Source: Anthopleura xanthogrammica
Taxonomy: Eukaryota > Cnidaria > Anthozoa > Actiniaria > Actiniidae
DNA: 64,000 bases
Assembly: GCA_964019055.1 (NCBI GenBank)
Contig: OZ025213.1
Location: forward strand, 3,682,722-3,746,721
Direction of reading: 5' to 3'
The translations under genes were made by a program, and so were the position numbers. Positions 48,255 to 60,600 of the stretch are shown in pieces. Positions within the stretch are counted from its first letter, which is position 1, and every line of letters begins with the position of its first letter. The notes beneath the pieces are model-generated. The model was not told the origin of the DNA and ran no database searches. It saw only the letters and a program-made list of their open reading frames with translations.

Positions 48255-49525
48255 ATGAATAATGAAACATGACTATCTTATCTAAGACAGCCATCTCTTA
48301 ATCTATCCCTTAAAGTAAAATTCGGTTTATCCGGTGCGACTTTTCAAGTGTTACATTTTACGGTCTAATTTTGAATGGTTGTTTTATAATTTCATAATTG
48401 ATGGGGTCCGTCCCACATAAACCGTCATGATCATGACCAGCGCGCAAGAAAATTTAGTCCATTTTTACTCCCTACTAGAGTAGTTCGATACTATTTGTCA
48501 TAGATGGTACTCAGCAGCTGCATGATTAGAAGGAAGGCCGGAAGCATAAGAAGAAAGGCCTGCGATAGGATTTTACTTAAAATAATTACTGATTTTAAAC
48601 TTTTCGTTTTTGCGAGAAAATCGCCGAACTAAATTTTTCTTTTTGTAATATTGCGTCGATAAATGAGAGTCTAGATGCTAAAAACAAGCGCAGCTGTAAA
48701 AAATGATGTAAACTCCTTTTTGAGTGATAAATAAAGCTTTTAGCAATTAATCTAAGTTCTTCCGCGCCATTCATCTTAGTAGATGGGGCTAGTCAAAGCC
48801 ACCCAAAGCGTTACTGAAAGCTTGAGGACTTAGCGTAAAAAAATCTTAAGTAGCACTTGAAAATTCCACTTTTTAAAATGAAATGACTGTTCAATGACCG
48901 TTCTGAAACTGAAATAAAATAAAATTGATTGCGAGCTAAATATATGTCAACTGTCAGCTGAATAGTAGTATTCCTTGGCTTCCGGTTTTGTGTACGTCAA
49001 TCACTATCTCCACTGAATAAAAGCAGCACTTTCACATCCTCCGTCTTCTTCCTATTCTAATCTTCTGCTTTGTCACCAAAAGCTCAAGTTGAATTTCTAT
49101 TCTTATTTTTTTCCTATTTGTTTTTCTTTCTTTCTTAATTGCACACTTTATGTGGTTTGTCCGTCTAAATTCGGAGCTAATTGCGCAGCTGGAGGGTCAC
49201 GCAAGATTTTGAACAAGAAAAATATTTAAAAATATCAGAGAATCTGAAAAAGATGATATCAATATAATCGCAACCACACTCTTGAATATATTTTTCAAAT
49301 AGAACCGAAAGTGGCAGAGATAAATGAAAAAAATTTAGTTGCAAGATGCCTTTTAAAAATATATTTTCTATGTCACGCTGAGTCACGCTGCACATATTGC
49401 GTGACTGGGGATTCGTGGTGGACTATGAACTAGAATAGTCAACCGCTGAATCATCGCAAGCTCAGACGGGACGTAAGCCACAGTCAGCACTTGACAAAAC
49501 TACTGCTTGAAAAAAGGCTTAAAAA
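48255..49525. other. intergenic between ALDH-like gene and LRRC59
   Basis: AT-rich; AATAAA near 48730 could be a poly(A) signal for the ALDH-like gene. Nothing else recognised. The LRRC59 promoter should lie here. Confidence 0.5.
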
Positions 49526-52500
49526 ATGGCTCGAAAATTCTCAAAAGACGAAATCAGAGACAAAATAGATGGCAACGAGCTAGACCTAAGTATGAGCCAA
49601 CTTACTAAGGTTCCAGTTAGAGAATTGGTAAGATTTTTAGTGTTCAACTTCAGTCTTCCATCAGCTGAGCACCAATTTACGTTTTCATATCGATTATTGC
49701 AAAATTTAATGAAATTCTACTTTTTCACGTGGATTTCTCACTTCCTTAAGGCTTTTGAATATACTTTATCTTTTATTATCGATAGCTGATGAAAGCTGCT
49801 TGACATTATTCATCGTATTTCAACATCTTAGAAGTAAAATACTTTGACGAATTCATATGACTTTAAAAGTCAGATCTACTGATCGAAATACAAGTACTGT
49901 AAGCTTACTATATTAAGCTTAATAGTGAGTTCCATAAGAAAAATATATAATCGAATATTTGATATTCACCCTTTCTAGCTCCATCATTTGATTTTACGTT
50001 TTTTTCTTCTAGAGTTTGATAAGTGTGCCGATATATTTTTAGCGGTAAATATGTGCGAGGTTGTTTCTGATAATTATAGACACTTGTTGTCTGATCAGAA
50101 CGTAGTTTTATCGCACTTATGTTTTGCCTTGGTAATCTTAATATCTATATTTCTCTGTTCGCAGGTGGCCTTGCCTAAAGCCACAGTTTTAGATTTATCC
50201 CGTAATAGACTGACTACTTTACCGGTAAGTTGATGGAAGTGATGGGTTAATAAAATATTGAATTGAACTGGAACAACATTATTTCACTTATTTAACAAGA
50301 ATTGTTTCCCGTTCAACCTATATTGATGGGTTTGTTGGCGTTTTTCGTTAAAAAATTATATTAATTAGACCATTTGGCCGTCATTAATTGATCCTATCAC
50401 AACCAACCACGGTGTGTTGCATTTTAGTCCATTAAAAGCTTGCATATTTATAACAACATTTGTTCATGAGTCTGTTCATGAAAGGTTTTTGCTTGAACTA
50501 GACTATTTTATACCCTCCCACATAAGAATATCCATTTTCATTTTCTCCTCCTCACTTCTCAGGATTTCCACTTGATTTTTAACCCTAAAGATACTTTTTG
50601 ATAAGGATTTCCATGTTGTTATTGTTATCTTTAATGTACTCCCTAGAATTTTACAGTTTTTGTCATGCGCCCACTGTGATTTTCAGACCCATTATTTCAC
50701 CTACTTAACCCACCCCCACACCCATCCCCCTCCCACATGGAACCAGGATTCATTTCCTGGAGGTTGTCAACCAAAGATGTTAAAAAGGTGGTCACTTGTG
50801 AGATCTTCGACTGTATAACTGTGTGGACTACTTTGATGGCCCAGTTTACAAGAAAGTAGGGCAACCCTTGTGAGACAAGTCTTTAGTTTTCTTTCAACAT
50901 GAGAAACCAAAAACCAAAGAGATACATAGATGTAGGGTCACCCAACCAAATATGTAAATGAGCTTACTTTAATTATTTTTAGATGTTCTTTGATCCTGAA
51001 TTTGCATTTTGATTGCAGGATGCATTTTGCACCTTAACACATCTTGTTAAACTAGACTTAAGTAACAATGGATTAACAGAACTACCAAATGACTTTGGAG
51101 CTCTTGAAAACCTCAGGAAAATTGACCTGTCAGCCAATGAGCTGGAAAGTCTGCCAACAAGTTTTTGTAAATTGAAAGAACTACAGTGGTTAGATCTGAA
51201 AGGAAACCCCATTCAAACCCTCCTGCCTGATGTTGTTGGAGATTGCTTAGACCCTAAGGACTGCAAACAGTGTGCAAGGAATGTAAGTAACACTGTATGT
51301 TGTTTGCAAAGAGTAGAATCCTGAAGCATTCTCTCAATTTGGCCAGCCCTTCCCTCTTAAATAAGCCCTCAAAATCCAAGAGATAAAAATCAAGTTAACT
51401 TATAATTTTCTTGCATAGTCACATTCACAGTAATTAACTTGACAATATTATAAAACAAGATTTTAGAAATATTATATTATAATTCTTTAGATAATACAAG
51501 ATTTGAAGATAAAAGAATCAGTGGAAGAAAGAGAACGACAGCTTCAGCTACAAAAAGAAAGAGGTATGGGACACTGATGGTTTTGAGTGCTGCTTGACTG
51601 GTCTAATCAACAGGAAATTTCTGCATTACAATTAGTTCTTGGGTTAATCTGCTGATCTTTAGTTATTATAAAGAAGAGCATTGAAACATAGACTGATTCT
51701 AAAAATGGTGATTCTTTACTTTTCTATTCAAACTTCGTCAATCAAAAATTTTATCAGTATGTCACTTTTACCTGAAAGATCATCCAAAAGTGAGTGAATA
51801 GGGAAAATTTCAAGGTGTGGCATTTTTTTCTTATAAGTTATTATGGAATAAATTTACAGATATAAGTATGAGATTTTGCTGATCAATACTGACTAGCCTT
51901 GCTTTGGTGTCATTTGCACACTTTGCACTGAAATAACTTTTAAAATAATCACTTTTTCGCCCAAATTTTTCACAGAATCCTCATAAATTTATGTTATCTT
52001 CTTTCAATTGACATGTTTTGCTTCTCTTGAGGCATTAAATTTAGAAAATATCTAAATTAGAAGCGGCCATTTTTCGAATGGGTCTATACAGTAAGAATTT
52101 TATAGCATCTTTGCATGATAAATAGGCCCTTTGCAGGACACAATGATGATCATGTCACTGTTACTGACTGGATTTTGCTGGATTGCTCAGCACATGACTG
52201 TTTGATGCAAACATCTATTACAAGTGAAGCAGGCCATAAGTTTCTATATTTTTTTCCATAGTATATTAGTCCTAAGTAACCATAAATACTGCAGTTATAT
52301 ATCTTTTTACTTTAGAAACTTTGTTATGCTGAGTAACATTAATAAGTTATGTACCCTGGTTCATATTTAACACTAACAGAATTGAAAGAGAATCAGGCTT
52401 CGGAACTGAAGAAGGAAAAGGAGTTACGCCGAAGGCTGAAGCAGCAGGAGAGGCAGCAAAAAAGAGAAGCTTATGAGGTAATGGAGAGACAAAAACGAGT

Positions 52501-53877
52501 AATGGCTGAAGAGATGAACAGAGATCTTAAAGGTATGGATTGCTACAGTTTCTACACTTGAGAATGTTAGAGTGTTCGCACTTAATATATGAACCAGTAC
52601 TAAATTGCAATGTTTATTACATGTCTATTATTTCACCAGTGCTATTTAGTACGCATTAGTGCTATAAATAGTAGCACTCTTTCACATATATAGTGATAGC
52701 ACTCTATTGAGATTCATATCTTTATTAAATAAACTACCTTCTCAAACACCCAGGGCTCAAAATACAAGCAGGTCAACAGTTAATGTACGGCCAAACTTGG
52801 TACTTGACCAGTCAAATACAGTTTTGAACGGACATGTTGACTGTTCATATTTGGAAGAAAAAAAAAAAAAAAATATCATACACTGGACATTTTGACTGGC
52901 CAATTACTGGCCATTAATTTGGCCAGGTTTGTTTAGCAGTCATTTTTCTTACAGCTCAAGAGGAATTCATGGAGACAAGACCATCACAAGAACCTGCCCA
53001 AATAGGTATAAAACATATATTATATAGTGTTTAAATAAACTTAGTAGCAGAAGTGTAAGCCTTTATAAAGCTCTTAAAAGTCTTCATATAGACTTGGATG
53101 CACCTTTATCTCTGATAAAGTCAGCATCATTAGACAAGTATTCTTTATATTAAAAACACAATGTGTAAATGTCACTTTCAATTGAATGCTAATGAAGAGG
53201 ATTTTATCAGGTATAAACTTAAAGATCCATGCATGTGATGTGTAAGATCACTTCCAATGGAACAAAGGCTTATAAATTATTCACAAGGTTTTTAATATTA
53301 TTTTTAGTTAAGTTGTCATTAGTTTGTATTTGGAGAGTTTTGCTGCTGGGCTCCTATAAGTTCCCATGGCAGTGAGACAAAATAGCTGCTTTGTAACCCC
53401 AAAAACCAAATCCTACATGCACATGTTTAGTCGATAAACATGGTATGCATATGATGTTGGAATGAAATATGTATATGATCGTACCATACTGTGAAATGTA
53501 CTCAGAAAGGAAATCTGAGCCCCAGGTGGGAATCGAACCCACGACCCTCTGTAATACTAGTCAGACGCTCTGCCACTGGGCTACAGGAGACTCTAATGGC
53601 GAGTAAGGTCGCTAGTGTGGGTATATTGTGCAAATGTACTGTATATGCTACAGTCACAGAAATTTCTAAGGAAATATACGATTAACATGTATGTATTTTA
53701 TTTTGGAATGAGTCTTAATTATGTCTTACATATTTTCTTACAGTGGAAGATGATGGTGGAATCCTTGGAATTCTCTTGATCCTTATAGTGGTAACAGTAA
53801 TAATAGCCATTGGCCTTGTTGTCTTTTGCCATCATGACACAGCGTGCAGGGAACTCCTTGCTGCCTTCTCCTCTTGA
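49526..53877 (+). CDS. LRRC59: leucine-rich repeat protein LRRC59 (ER membrane)
   Basis: Seven exons: 49526-49627, 50165-50224, 51019-51282, 51491-51563, 52380-52532, 52955-53005, 53744-53877; 278 residues against about 307 in vertebrates. The start [19 protein letters not shown] matches the family opening. Four to five leucine-rich repeats fill residues 38-125 ([50 protein letters not shown]), followed by the family signature [14 protein letters not shown] highly charged, probably coiled-coil region (about 143-217) leads to one transmembrane segment (about 240-263) and a short C-terminus ([17 protein letters not shown]). LRRC59 is a tail-facing ER/nuclear-envelope protein reported near ribosomes and in nuclear import. 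The lumenal tail here is much shorter than in vertebrates. Confidence 0.93.
52751..52925. mobile_element. CAGGGCTCAAAATA-family MITE, copy 2
   Basis: Begins CAGGGCTCAAAATACAAGCA and contains GGTACTTGACCAGTCAAATA and GAACGGACATGTTGACTG, the reverse order of copy 1 at 34293. The right end is degenerate and an A-run has expanded near 52859. It lies in intron 5 of LRRC59, ending about 30 bp before an acceptor. Confidence 0.8.
53516..53592 (-). mobile_element. tRNA-derived SINE head
   Basis: On the minus strand it reads TAGCCCAGTGGCAGAGCGTC (A-box region), then GGGTCGTGGGTTCGATTCCCAC (T-arm and B-box GGTTCGATTCC). The T stem is intact, but the acceptor arms (AGTCTCC and CTGGGGC) do not pair and the sequence continues without CCA into a unique tail. 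So it is a tRNA-like SINE and not a working tRNA gene. It lies in intron 6 of LRRC59. Confidence 0.65.
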
Positions 53878-53981
53878 CAACAAAACCAAAATATAATTTT
53901 TATTGAAGCATTCAAATGGAATGTCATTATTCCTCTCAAATGATGTATTCCTAACTGTTCTTGATAAAATCAAGGAAAAGT

Positions 53982-54190
53982 CCCTTTCACAGTTTCCTGT
54001 GCCATCTTGAAAGGTAGCTGTGCCTTTGCATCGAAGTGAGAGGAACAGTGAGCTTGAAATGATAGAGACCTTATTTTAACACCATGGACAATTATTCACA
54101 TCTCTATCATTGCAAGCTCACTGTATGTCTCGCTTCTTTGCAAAGGCATGGCTACCTTTCAAGATGGCACAGGGAACTATGAAGGGGACT
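53982..54190. mobile_element. foldback MITE (ACAGTGAGCTTG family), copy 2
   Basis: Arms of about 90 bp: GTGCCATCTTGAAAGGTAGC..ACAGTGAGCTTGAAATGATAG pairs with CTATCATTGCAAGCTCACTGT..GCTACCTTTCAAGATGGCAC. Complete on both sides, unlike copy 1 at 34009. It begins about 100 bp beyond the LRRC59 stop, so it may be in the 3' UTR. Confidence 0.88.
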
Positions 54191-54642
54191 ATTGTTATGC
54201 TTTGGCATCTTTTGAATAACAAACCAAAGAAAAACGTTTGCACACAGTATCGGTGAGATATGGTAGAATTTAGGAAAATTAGCTGTAGATAGACATTTCT
54301 GCTATTGTAAAGACCTGCAGATTTTACTTTCAAATTTCTAACGTTCTTAAATTCACTTATTGCTAAATCTTTCTAGACTTTCATATCATAAAATTTAAAA
54401 CCTTGTATCTGGAAAAAGTCGTTTCACCAACAATCTAGAAAACACATGCATGTGCAAACGTTTTTCTGTTGTGTATGAATTTAGTTTAGAAATTTTAGAT
54501 GGATGAATTATATAATATTTATTGACCTCATTTCTAGAGGTTTTCTATGATATCGTTCAAGCTATTGTACGTCCATGTAGACATTGCCATGTTTCAAACC
54601 CATCTTTTCACTGTTATATTTTTTATCCCATTTTCGTTAAAT

Positions 54643-54715
54643 CTATTGTCACACAAAAAGCTGTTGTCACACAAAAAGCTGTTGTCACACAAAAAGCTGT
54701 TGTCACACAAAAAAA
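54643..54715. repeat. 18-bp tandem repeat, four copies
   Basis: TGTCACACAAAAAGCTGT repeated four times, the last degenerate. Confidence 0.95.
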
Positions 54716-55522
54716 ACATAGATTGAAACTTTTGGGATATTACAGCATTTGAAACACTTTAGAAACATTCCAAGGTTTCTTTATGTTACTGACAATTGAA
54801 ATATCTGCTATTACAAAGTGTGTGCGATTGACAGGTTACAGTAGTTTATAGAATAATACTAAATATAATAAGACCTGTTTCAGTAAAATTGTTCTGTAAA
54901 TTCAATCAAGCTCAACCTTACTTGCTGCAAGGTCCCGTTCAGTCTGCTGCAATAATCGAAGATTATCACTAGGAAAAGAGAAAAAAACAACTTTTTGCTA
55001 TCATAACTTCCTGAGTGGTTTCTGGATCAAAAAATATGTCTTGTCAGTTTTCTGTAATCTTCAAGCATCTTTTGGTAGCCATTTTGCCATTTTCAAAAGT
55101 AACCGCATAGCCTATTAACTTACACTTAGGGCATTAACACCGTAGAAGCTGGCTTGAATTTTTGTGGTGTATATACCCTCGATATTGATATCGATACGAG
55201 TGTAATTTCTACGTCCTATCAGATTTTATTACTAACTTATATTCTTGATTTAATAAAAAAGAAATAAATTATGCAGCAAAGATTGACACTTGTGTTTCAA
55301 TGACAAAATTTCCAGTGGTATTTTGTTCATACCAAATGGGACATTTATTTACCTTCTTAGTTAAAACTATCTTCAAAAACATGTCTAAAACCCGGCCAGA
55401 CGACTGGACGGTAGTATAAGCCAAGAACAACCCGCTCAGCATTTAATAATTTGAAGGAAAAGGAGTCGCTCTGGCAGTTAGCCAATGAGTGCAGCGATGC
55501 TGAAGTGAACTAAAGGCACGGA

Positions 55523-55830
55523 AATACGAGCAACAAAGTAGTTGCAAGTTGCAGTGTGAAAGTTTTTCGTATTTCTACCCTGAACAAAAAGGTTTGTTGC
55601 GCGTACTGGGTTTAAGTTTGTGGTAATTGAAATTCCTAATAGGACAGAAAATTAATTTATCCATAAGAAGTGGAAATACGAAAATAAATAAAAAATGAAA
55701 CACGACCAATGAATTCGTGCGGCAACTTGTCGTGCAACAATGTTGCGTTGCAAGTTGCAGTCAACTGAATTTTGCTCGTATTATCATCCCGCGCGCAACA
55801 AATTTTCATAGTTGCAGAGAGTAGAAGAGC
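55523..55830. mobile_element. AATACGAGCAACAAA-family element, copy 2
   Basis: AAATACGAGCAACAAAGTAG at the left. The interior has GTCGTGCAACAATGTTGCG and AAGTTGCAG, as in 26998-27262, and ends with GCGCGCAACAAATTTTCATAG. Confidence 0.7.
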
Positions 55831-56081
55831 TGTTTAAGGGGACCTATTTCCAAGTTGGCGTCTATTTTGTCCCCTAACTAGTCCAACAAGGCGATGTAAT
55901 GCTAACTCGACCCAGTTTTTTTCCTCAACGCACCTCAGAACCCGTGGCCAGACAACTAGCTATAAGTAAGGCAAAACATCTGGGGTTTTGGCTTCCGTCC
56001 ACTAAATTTCCAGCAGTCTGAGTTTTTTTTATTAGTTTTGATTGCCGGGCTCGGCCAAAAACCTAAACGCATTGGGATAGG

Positions 56082-56345
56082 AAGCCCAAGCAGTATACTT
56101 GTACACAAGTTACAAAGAGTGTATGGGAGATTGGGTTCTGTACGCGATTTCAAGCCATTTGACTGCGTTCTAGCTTTTCAGTGGTATGGTCTTCGTTAGA
56201 AAAAAAGCTGAAACGCAGCTAAATAGCTTGGAATCGCGTACAGAACCCAATGACAGTGAGATGAAATACATGAAATAACCTGGAAAGTAGAGTATCTCCC
56301 ATGCAATACTTCCTTGGCGCACAGGTACATTGCTTGGGCTTCCTG
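56082..56345. mobile_element. long inverted-repeat element
   Basis: GGAAGCCCAAGCAGTAT..TGGGAGATTGGGTTCTG and TACGCGATTTCAAGC on the left mirror GCTTGGAATCGCGTACAG..ATCTCCCATGCAATAC..GCTTGGGCTTCC on the right. Arms are interrupted by unpaired segments. Confidence 0.7.
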
Positions 56346-57694
56346 TGGTCTTGGTTTTGGCGCGCTTTGCACAGGGCGCACGTCGCTGTGCGCTGTATGA
56401 TTAGGTACAAGACAAGATGGCGTACCTATCAATTGCTCTTCGTTATCCCTTTTTATCGAAGCTTTAAGGTAAGCTATCAATATATTATTTACGAATAATT
56501 GATTTTCAGTCAGTTGGGGTTCAAGAAATGTCAATAACCACTAAAATTATAGTATACTGAGGCAGTATTTAAGGCCCAAACAACTGAAGGATGGAGGGCA
56601 AGAACCGCGGGGAAAAAATCCTTTCACAAACTTACAGTTTAGCTATAGCTTTATTATTTATCTTTCATGTACATCTTCTATTCTACATTAAAATTCCATA
56701 AAACTAAAAAAACCTCGATTATCTGTAAACTTACGATATGCCTGTTATTTAAAAAAGTTGGTGAAAAAACGAAAAAACCGAAAGAGCTGCATACAAAAGC
56801 AAGTCTTCAATGCAAGGTTTTTTCTCAAAAAGCCTATGTATATTAATAAAATCATTCGTGAATATTTACATTTTTTCTACTCTGCTATCATTTCTACATT
56901 TCTAATAAGAATAATTAAGCTTAAGAGGACTAGAAGCTAAGTTTTCAAGCTTAAAAATGTTAAAAAAAGAGTTTTGATCTGAGAATCTGGTGTGCTAATT
57001 TTTAAAATTCTTTTGAATATCAATTTACAAAAGTGTTAACTTTTATCTATTATAACTACTGTATTATGTATTGCTGGGTTTCACTTGCCGTCATTTCCTG
57101 TCTCATGCAGAATGTTCATAAGCTGAATCACAAGTTTTCAATTGAATTCTTTCTGGCTGACAGCCAATGATGGTCAGTGTTTGACCACCATTTGGAGCAG
57201 ATAATGAGATTCAAAGCCTTTTATTAGCTGATTGAAATCCAGTAGTTTTTACTTTTGTCAAAACCAGTTCACACACTCTTGGATAAAATAGAAAACCATT
57301 TTGCTAAATACTGAAACTTACATGTCAGAGTGGCCAAAAATTAGCTGGCAGGAGGAAGTATAGATGATTTGTTTCAAATTTTTTTTTTTTTTCAAAAAAG
57401 CTTAACTCTCCATATTTGTGCTTTTTTTGTCTTTTCATTTTTGTTATGCCCCTTAAAACTGGGGTTTCCAAAGGTTACCATCCCACTCCTCACCAACTCT
57501 TCCTCCTTGCTAATTTAGGAGTATGCCTGAAGATAAGATTTATTGAAAAGTTATTCTCTTAGTAGCATAAAATAAATGAATAAAATGAAATAGGTCTATT
57601 TTGGTTTGAATGCCTTCCTAGAGGAGCTATTTGTTACTTGCTACAATAACTGCAAGGTTACAGTAAATAATGTAAATAATCTTCCTGCTTTACA

Positions 57695-60600
57695 CTATTT
57701 CTTGTGGCTTAGTTCTTGCTGTCTGCATGTTTGTAGGAAAGCTTTGGTAGATTCCTCATTAATTGTAGTATAATGAGAGTCAGCACTGCGCTTGGAAACT
57801 GGCATTTGACATTTACTTTGACCGTCAACGATCTGAACTTCACAGTATTGCAGACTGGCAGACCTTCTTTGAGATGATTTTGCCTGAAAGAGAAATTGGA
57901 TATTTAATAAATAAATAATTTTTACTCTGACTTATATCAAAACTTAAAGACACCAGTTAATTTAAGTGTTCACTTACATTTTGATCTGGAGAAGCCATCA
58001 CCATGTAGCAATCTTCATCTCCATCTTCAGAAGATGAAGAATTACTGTGCACTCCTGACTCTCGGTTGGATGTTTTAACAGGCTCCATTTCCTCATAGGC
58101 TTCTTTATCACTCATCTTATGAACCTGGTCTTTAGAAAAACTGTAACACCTTGTTTCATCTGATCTGTATGGCTGCATGTCAAAGTACTCTTTATCTTGT
58201 TTATTCCTTAATGGCATATTTGGTATGTTAAAAGATTCTGGTAATGACTGACTCTTGTTTAACGAACCTCTTTGACCTGGTGGAAGCATGTTCTCATAGG
58301 AATGCTGCCCACCATTATCAAGATTAGCAACAGGTGGTTTGTTTTTTCGGTTGATAGGTGGTGCCAGATTTGTGTAATCATGGTTATCAGGTTTACTGCT
58401 ACGATTCACTGGAGGAGGTTTGCTGGATCGGTTGACAGATGGTGCTGATACAGCAGCTAAATATGAGAGAGAGAATTTTAGGTGTTGGAATTTATAGTAC
58501 TATTCACCTTTTTCCATTCTTCTAAAAAGCTTCTAATTTGTTATGTACATAAAAAACACCTTTCAATGTATGTCCCATATATTTCACCAACAAAATGTAG
58601 ACTCCTTGAATCAGCTCTACACTCAGACTACACTGACTGCATGAGCTCTACATTATAAACATCAATCATGAATAAAATTATGGGTGGTATGTTGGTGAAA
58701 GTGCTTGCCTCTCTGTTGTAACCATGATTGAATCCCTAGCTTAATCAGTAAGTTGCCTGTTGGTTTTCTCCTTTGTTCTAACAGTTATTGCTTTCAACTC
58801 TCTGCTTTTCTCTCCAAAAAAAAAACTAAATTCTAGTTGGATGCAGTGGGAAAAGTTCCTTAATTTGCATCACCTACTATACAAGACAACTAACCTTGGC
58901 TTGGTGGGATGTCATATATGTCATCAGTCTCTGATCTTGCTGGTAAAGTGTCATATATATCACTGTCACTTGGCTTAGGTGGAATATCATAGATATCATT
59001 ATCCTGATCAGGTGTATTCAGCTTGGGTGGCACATCATAAACATCATCTGAATATAAACCAGAGTCTCTATTGTCAGTGACCAAATTTTGAGGACGAGGT
59101 ACGACATCATATATATCCTGGGCTTGCACATTACCTGAAGGTTTGGGTGGTCTTGGTGGGGGTGCCTGATTGACGTCTTGATTATATCTTTCAGAAAATG
59201 TTGGAGGGATATCATAAATTTCATTGTCTAGTACTGCTGGGGGTAGTGTATCATAACAATCAGCTGTATCAATTGATGTTTTTGGTCTTGGAGGAGGAAC
59301 CATATCATAAACTTCTCTTGGAGGAACATCATATGTTTCATCTTCACAACTCCCAGGTCTACAAGGTAGTGAATCATACATCTCTTCAGGGTCATGCTTT
59401 GGAACATAATCATAAAGTTGGCTTGGGTCATTTTGACTCACAGGTCTAGGTGGTGGGACAATGTCATAATTACCACCATTTGAATTTCTAATTGACGGAG
59501 GTATGTCGTAGACATCTTCATCATCAGTTGCTTGTGACGCAGGTCTGTGAGGACGCACGATATCATAAACATCTGATGATACAGGCCGTGGTTTAGGAAC
59601 AATATCATAGTCTGCAGAAGAAGTTGAAGGGCGACGAGGTGGTACAATGTCATAATTTTCTACAGGGGTTCTTGGTGATGGTTGTGTCAGACAAGTATAC
59701 CCTCCATCTACTTGATCACTGAAACTCCTATTTTTTGGAGGTCTTTGTGGAGAAACTAAGTCATTACTTGAGTAAGTGGGCTTAAGTGGTGGTACTGTAT
59801 CATAATATTCAGGCACTCTAGTTAAATCTGGCCCACGCACAGGCAGAGTCAAGTGTTCTCTAGGAGAAACACCAGTTGATCGCCTTCGTTCTAAAGTGGC
59901 AGTTTTATATTGTTCCTCAGCTCTTTTAATGATTTCTGCAGAATCTGGAGGGTCACTAGCAGTCCTGCTCTTACTCAGCAATGGCATGGATTGAGAGAGA
60001 GGACAGGTGGCTGGAGGTGAAGGGGTTAGTGGGCTGGAATGTGTAGTTTTTGCTTGTTTTGGAGAGGATCTGTTGCGCAGAAAGTCTGTAAATGGCAAAC
60101 AAACAAAAAAAATATTTAAAAAATAATCAAATGGAAGTAAAATGCATTATACGAGCAGCAAAAGATTAATCAGGACTAATTCAAGACAGCTAGTTCTGTT
60201 AATTTGGCAACTGTCATCAATCTACACACTGTAGAATCATGGACTGTAAGTTGCTGAAAGCTGTTCAAATTCTATGATTCTATGGTTCACAGCACTTTAG
60301 AATTCTTTGATCCTTATGTCTTTAGTTTCATTTTAGTGTGTTCAAAAAAAAAGTTAAATTCAAAAGATTCATAGATATACAGTACAAATATATATATATA
60401 TATTTTTTGAAAACAGAATTTTTGGGAATCATTTCATATTAATTAAGCTTTTCTACTTAACAGAATATTTGTTCCTTGTTTTTGTTAGTAATAAGGAAAT
60501 GTTTGTTTATATATTTACACCATGGCATCACAAATCAAGAGAGATCAACCAGGAAACAAGGAAGAGCAGGGGTTTCAAAACTTAAAAAAACTCTCCCATG

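Larger units (their letters stand above)
53878..57694. other. intergenic between convergent LRRC59 and GAB genes
   Basis: Holds MITEs at 53982-54190, 55523-55830 and 56082-56345, an 18-bp tandem repeat at 54643-54715, and AT-rich DNA with no supported gene. Frames at 56196-56534 and 56758-56940 lack motifs. A minus-strand AATAAA near 57540 could serve the GAB gene. Confidence 0.5.

Noticed and set aside
53516..53592. Functional tRNA gene
   Set aside because: A and B boxes and the T stem are present but the acceptor arms do not pair; a SINE head is more likely.
59018..59653. Alternative-frame proteins in the GAB exon
   Set aside because: Shadows of the repeated YDxP coding sequence in other frames.
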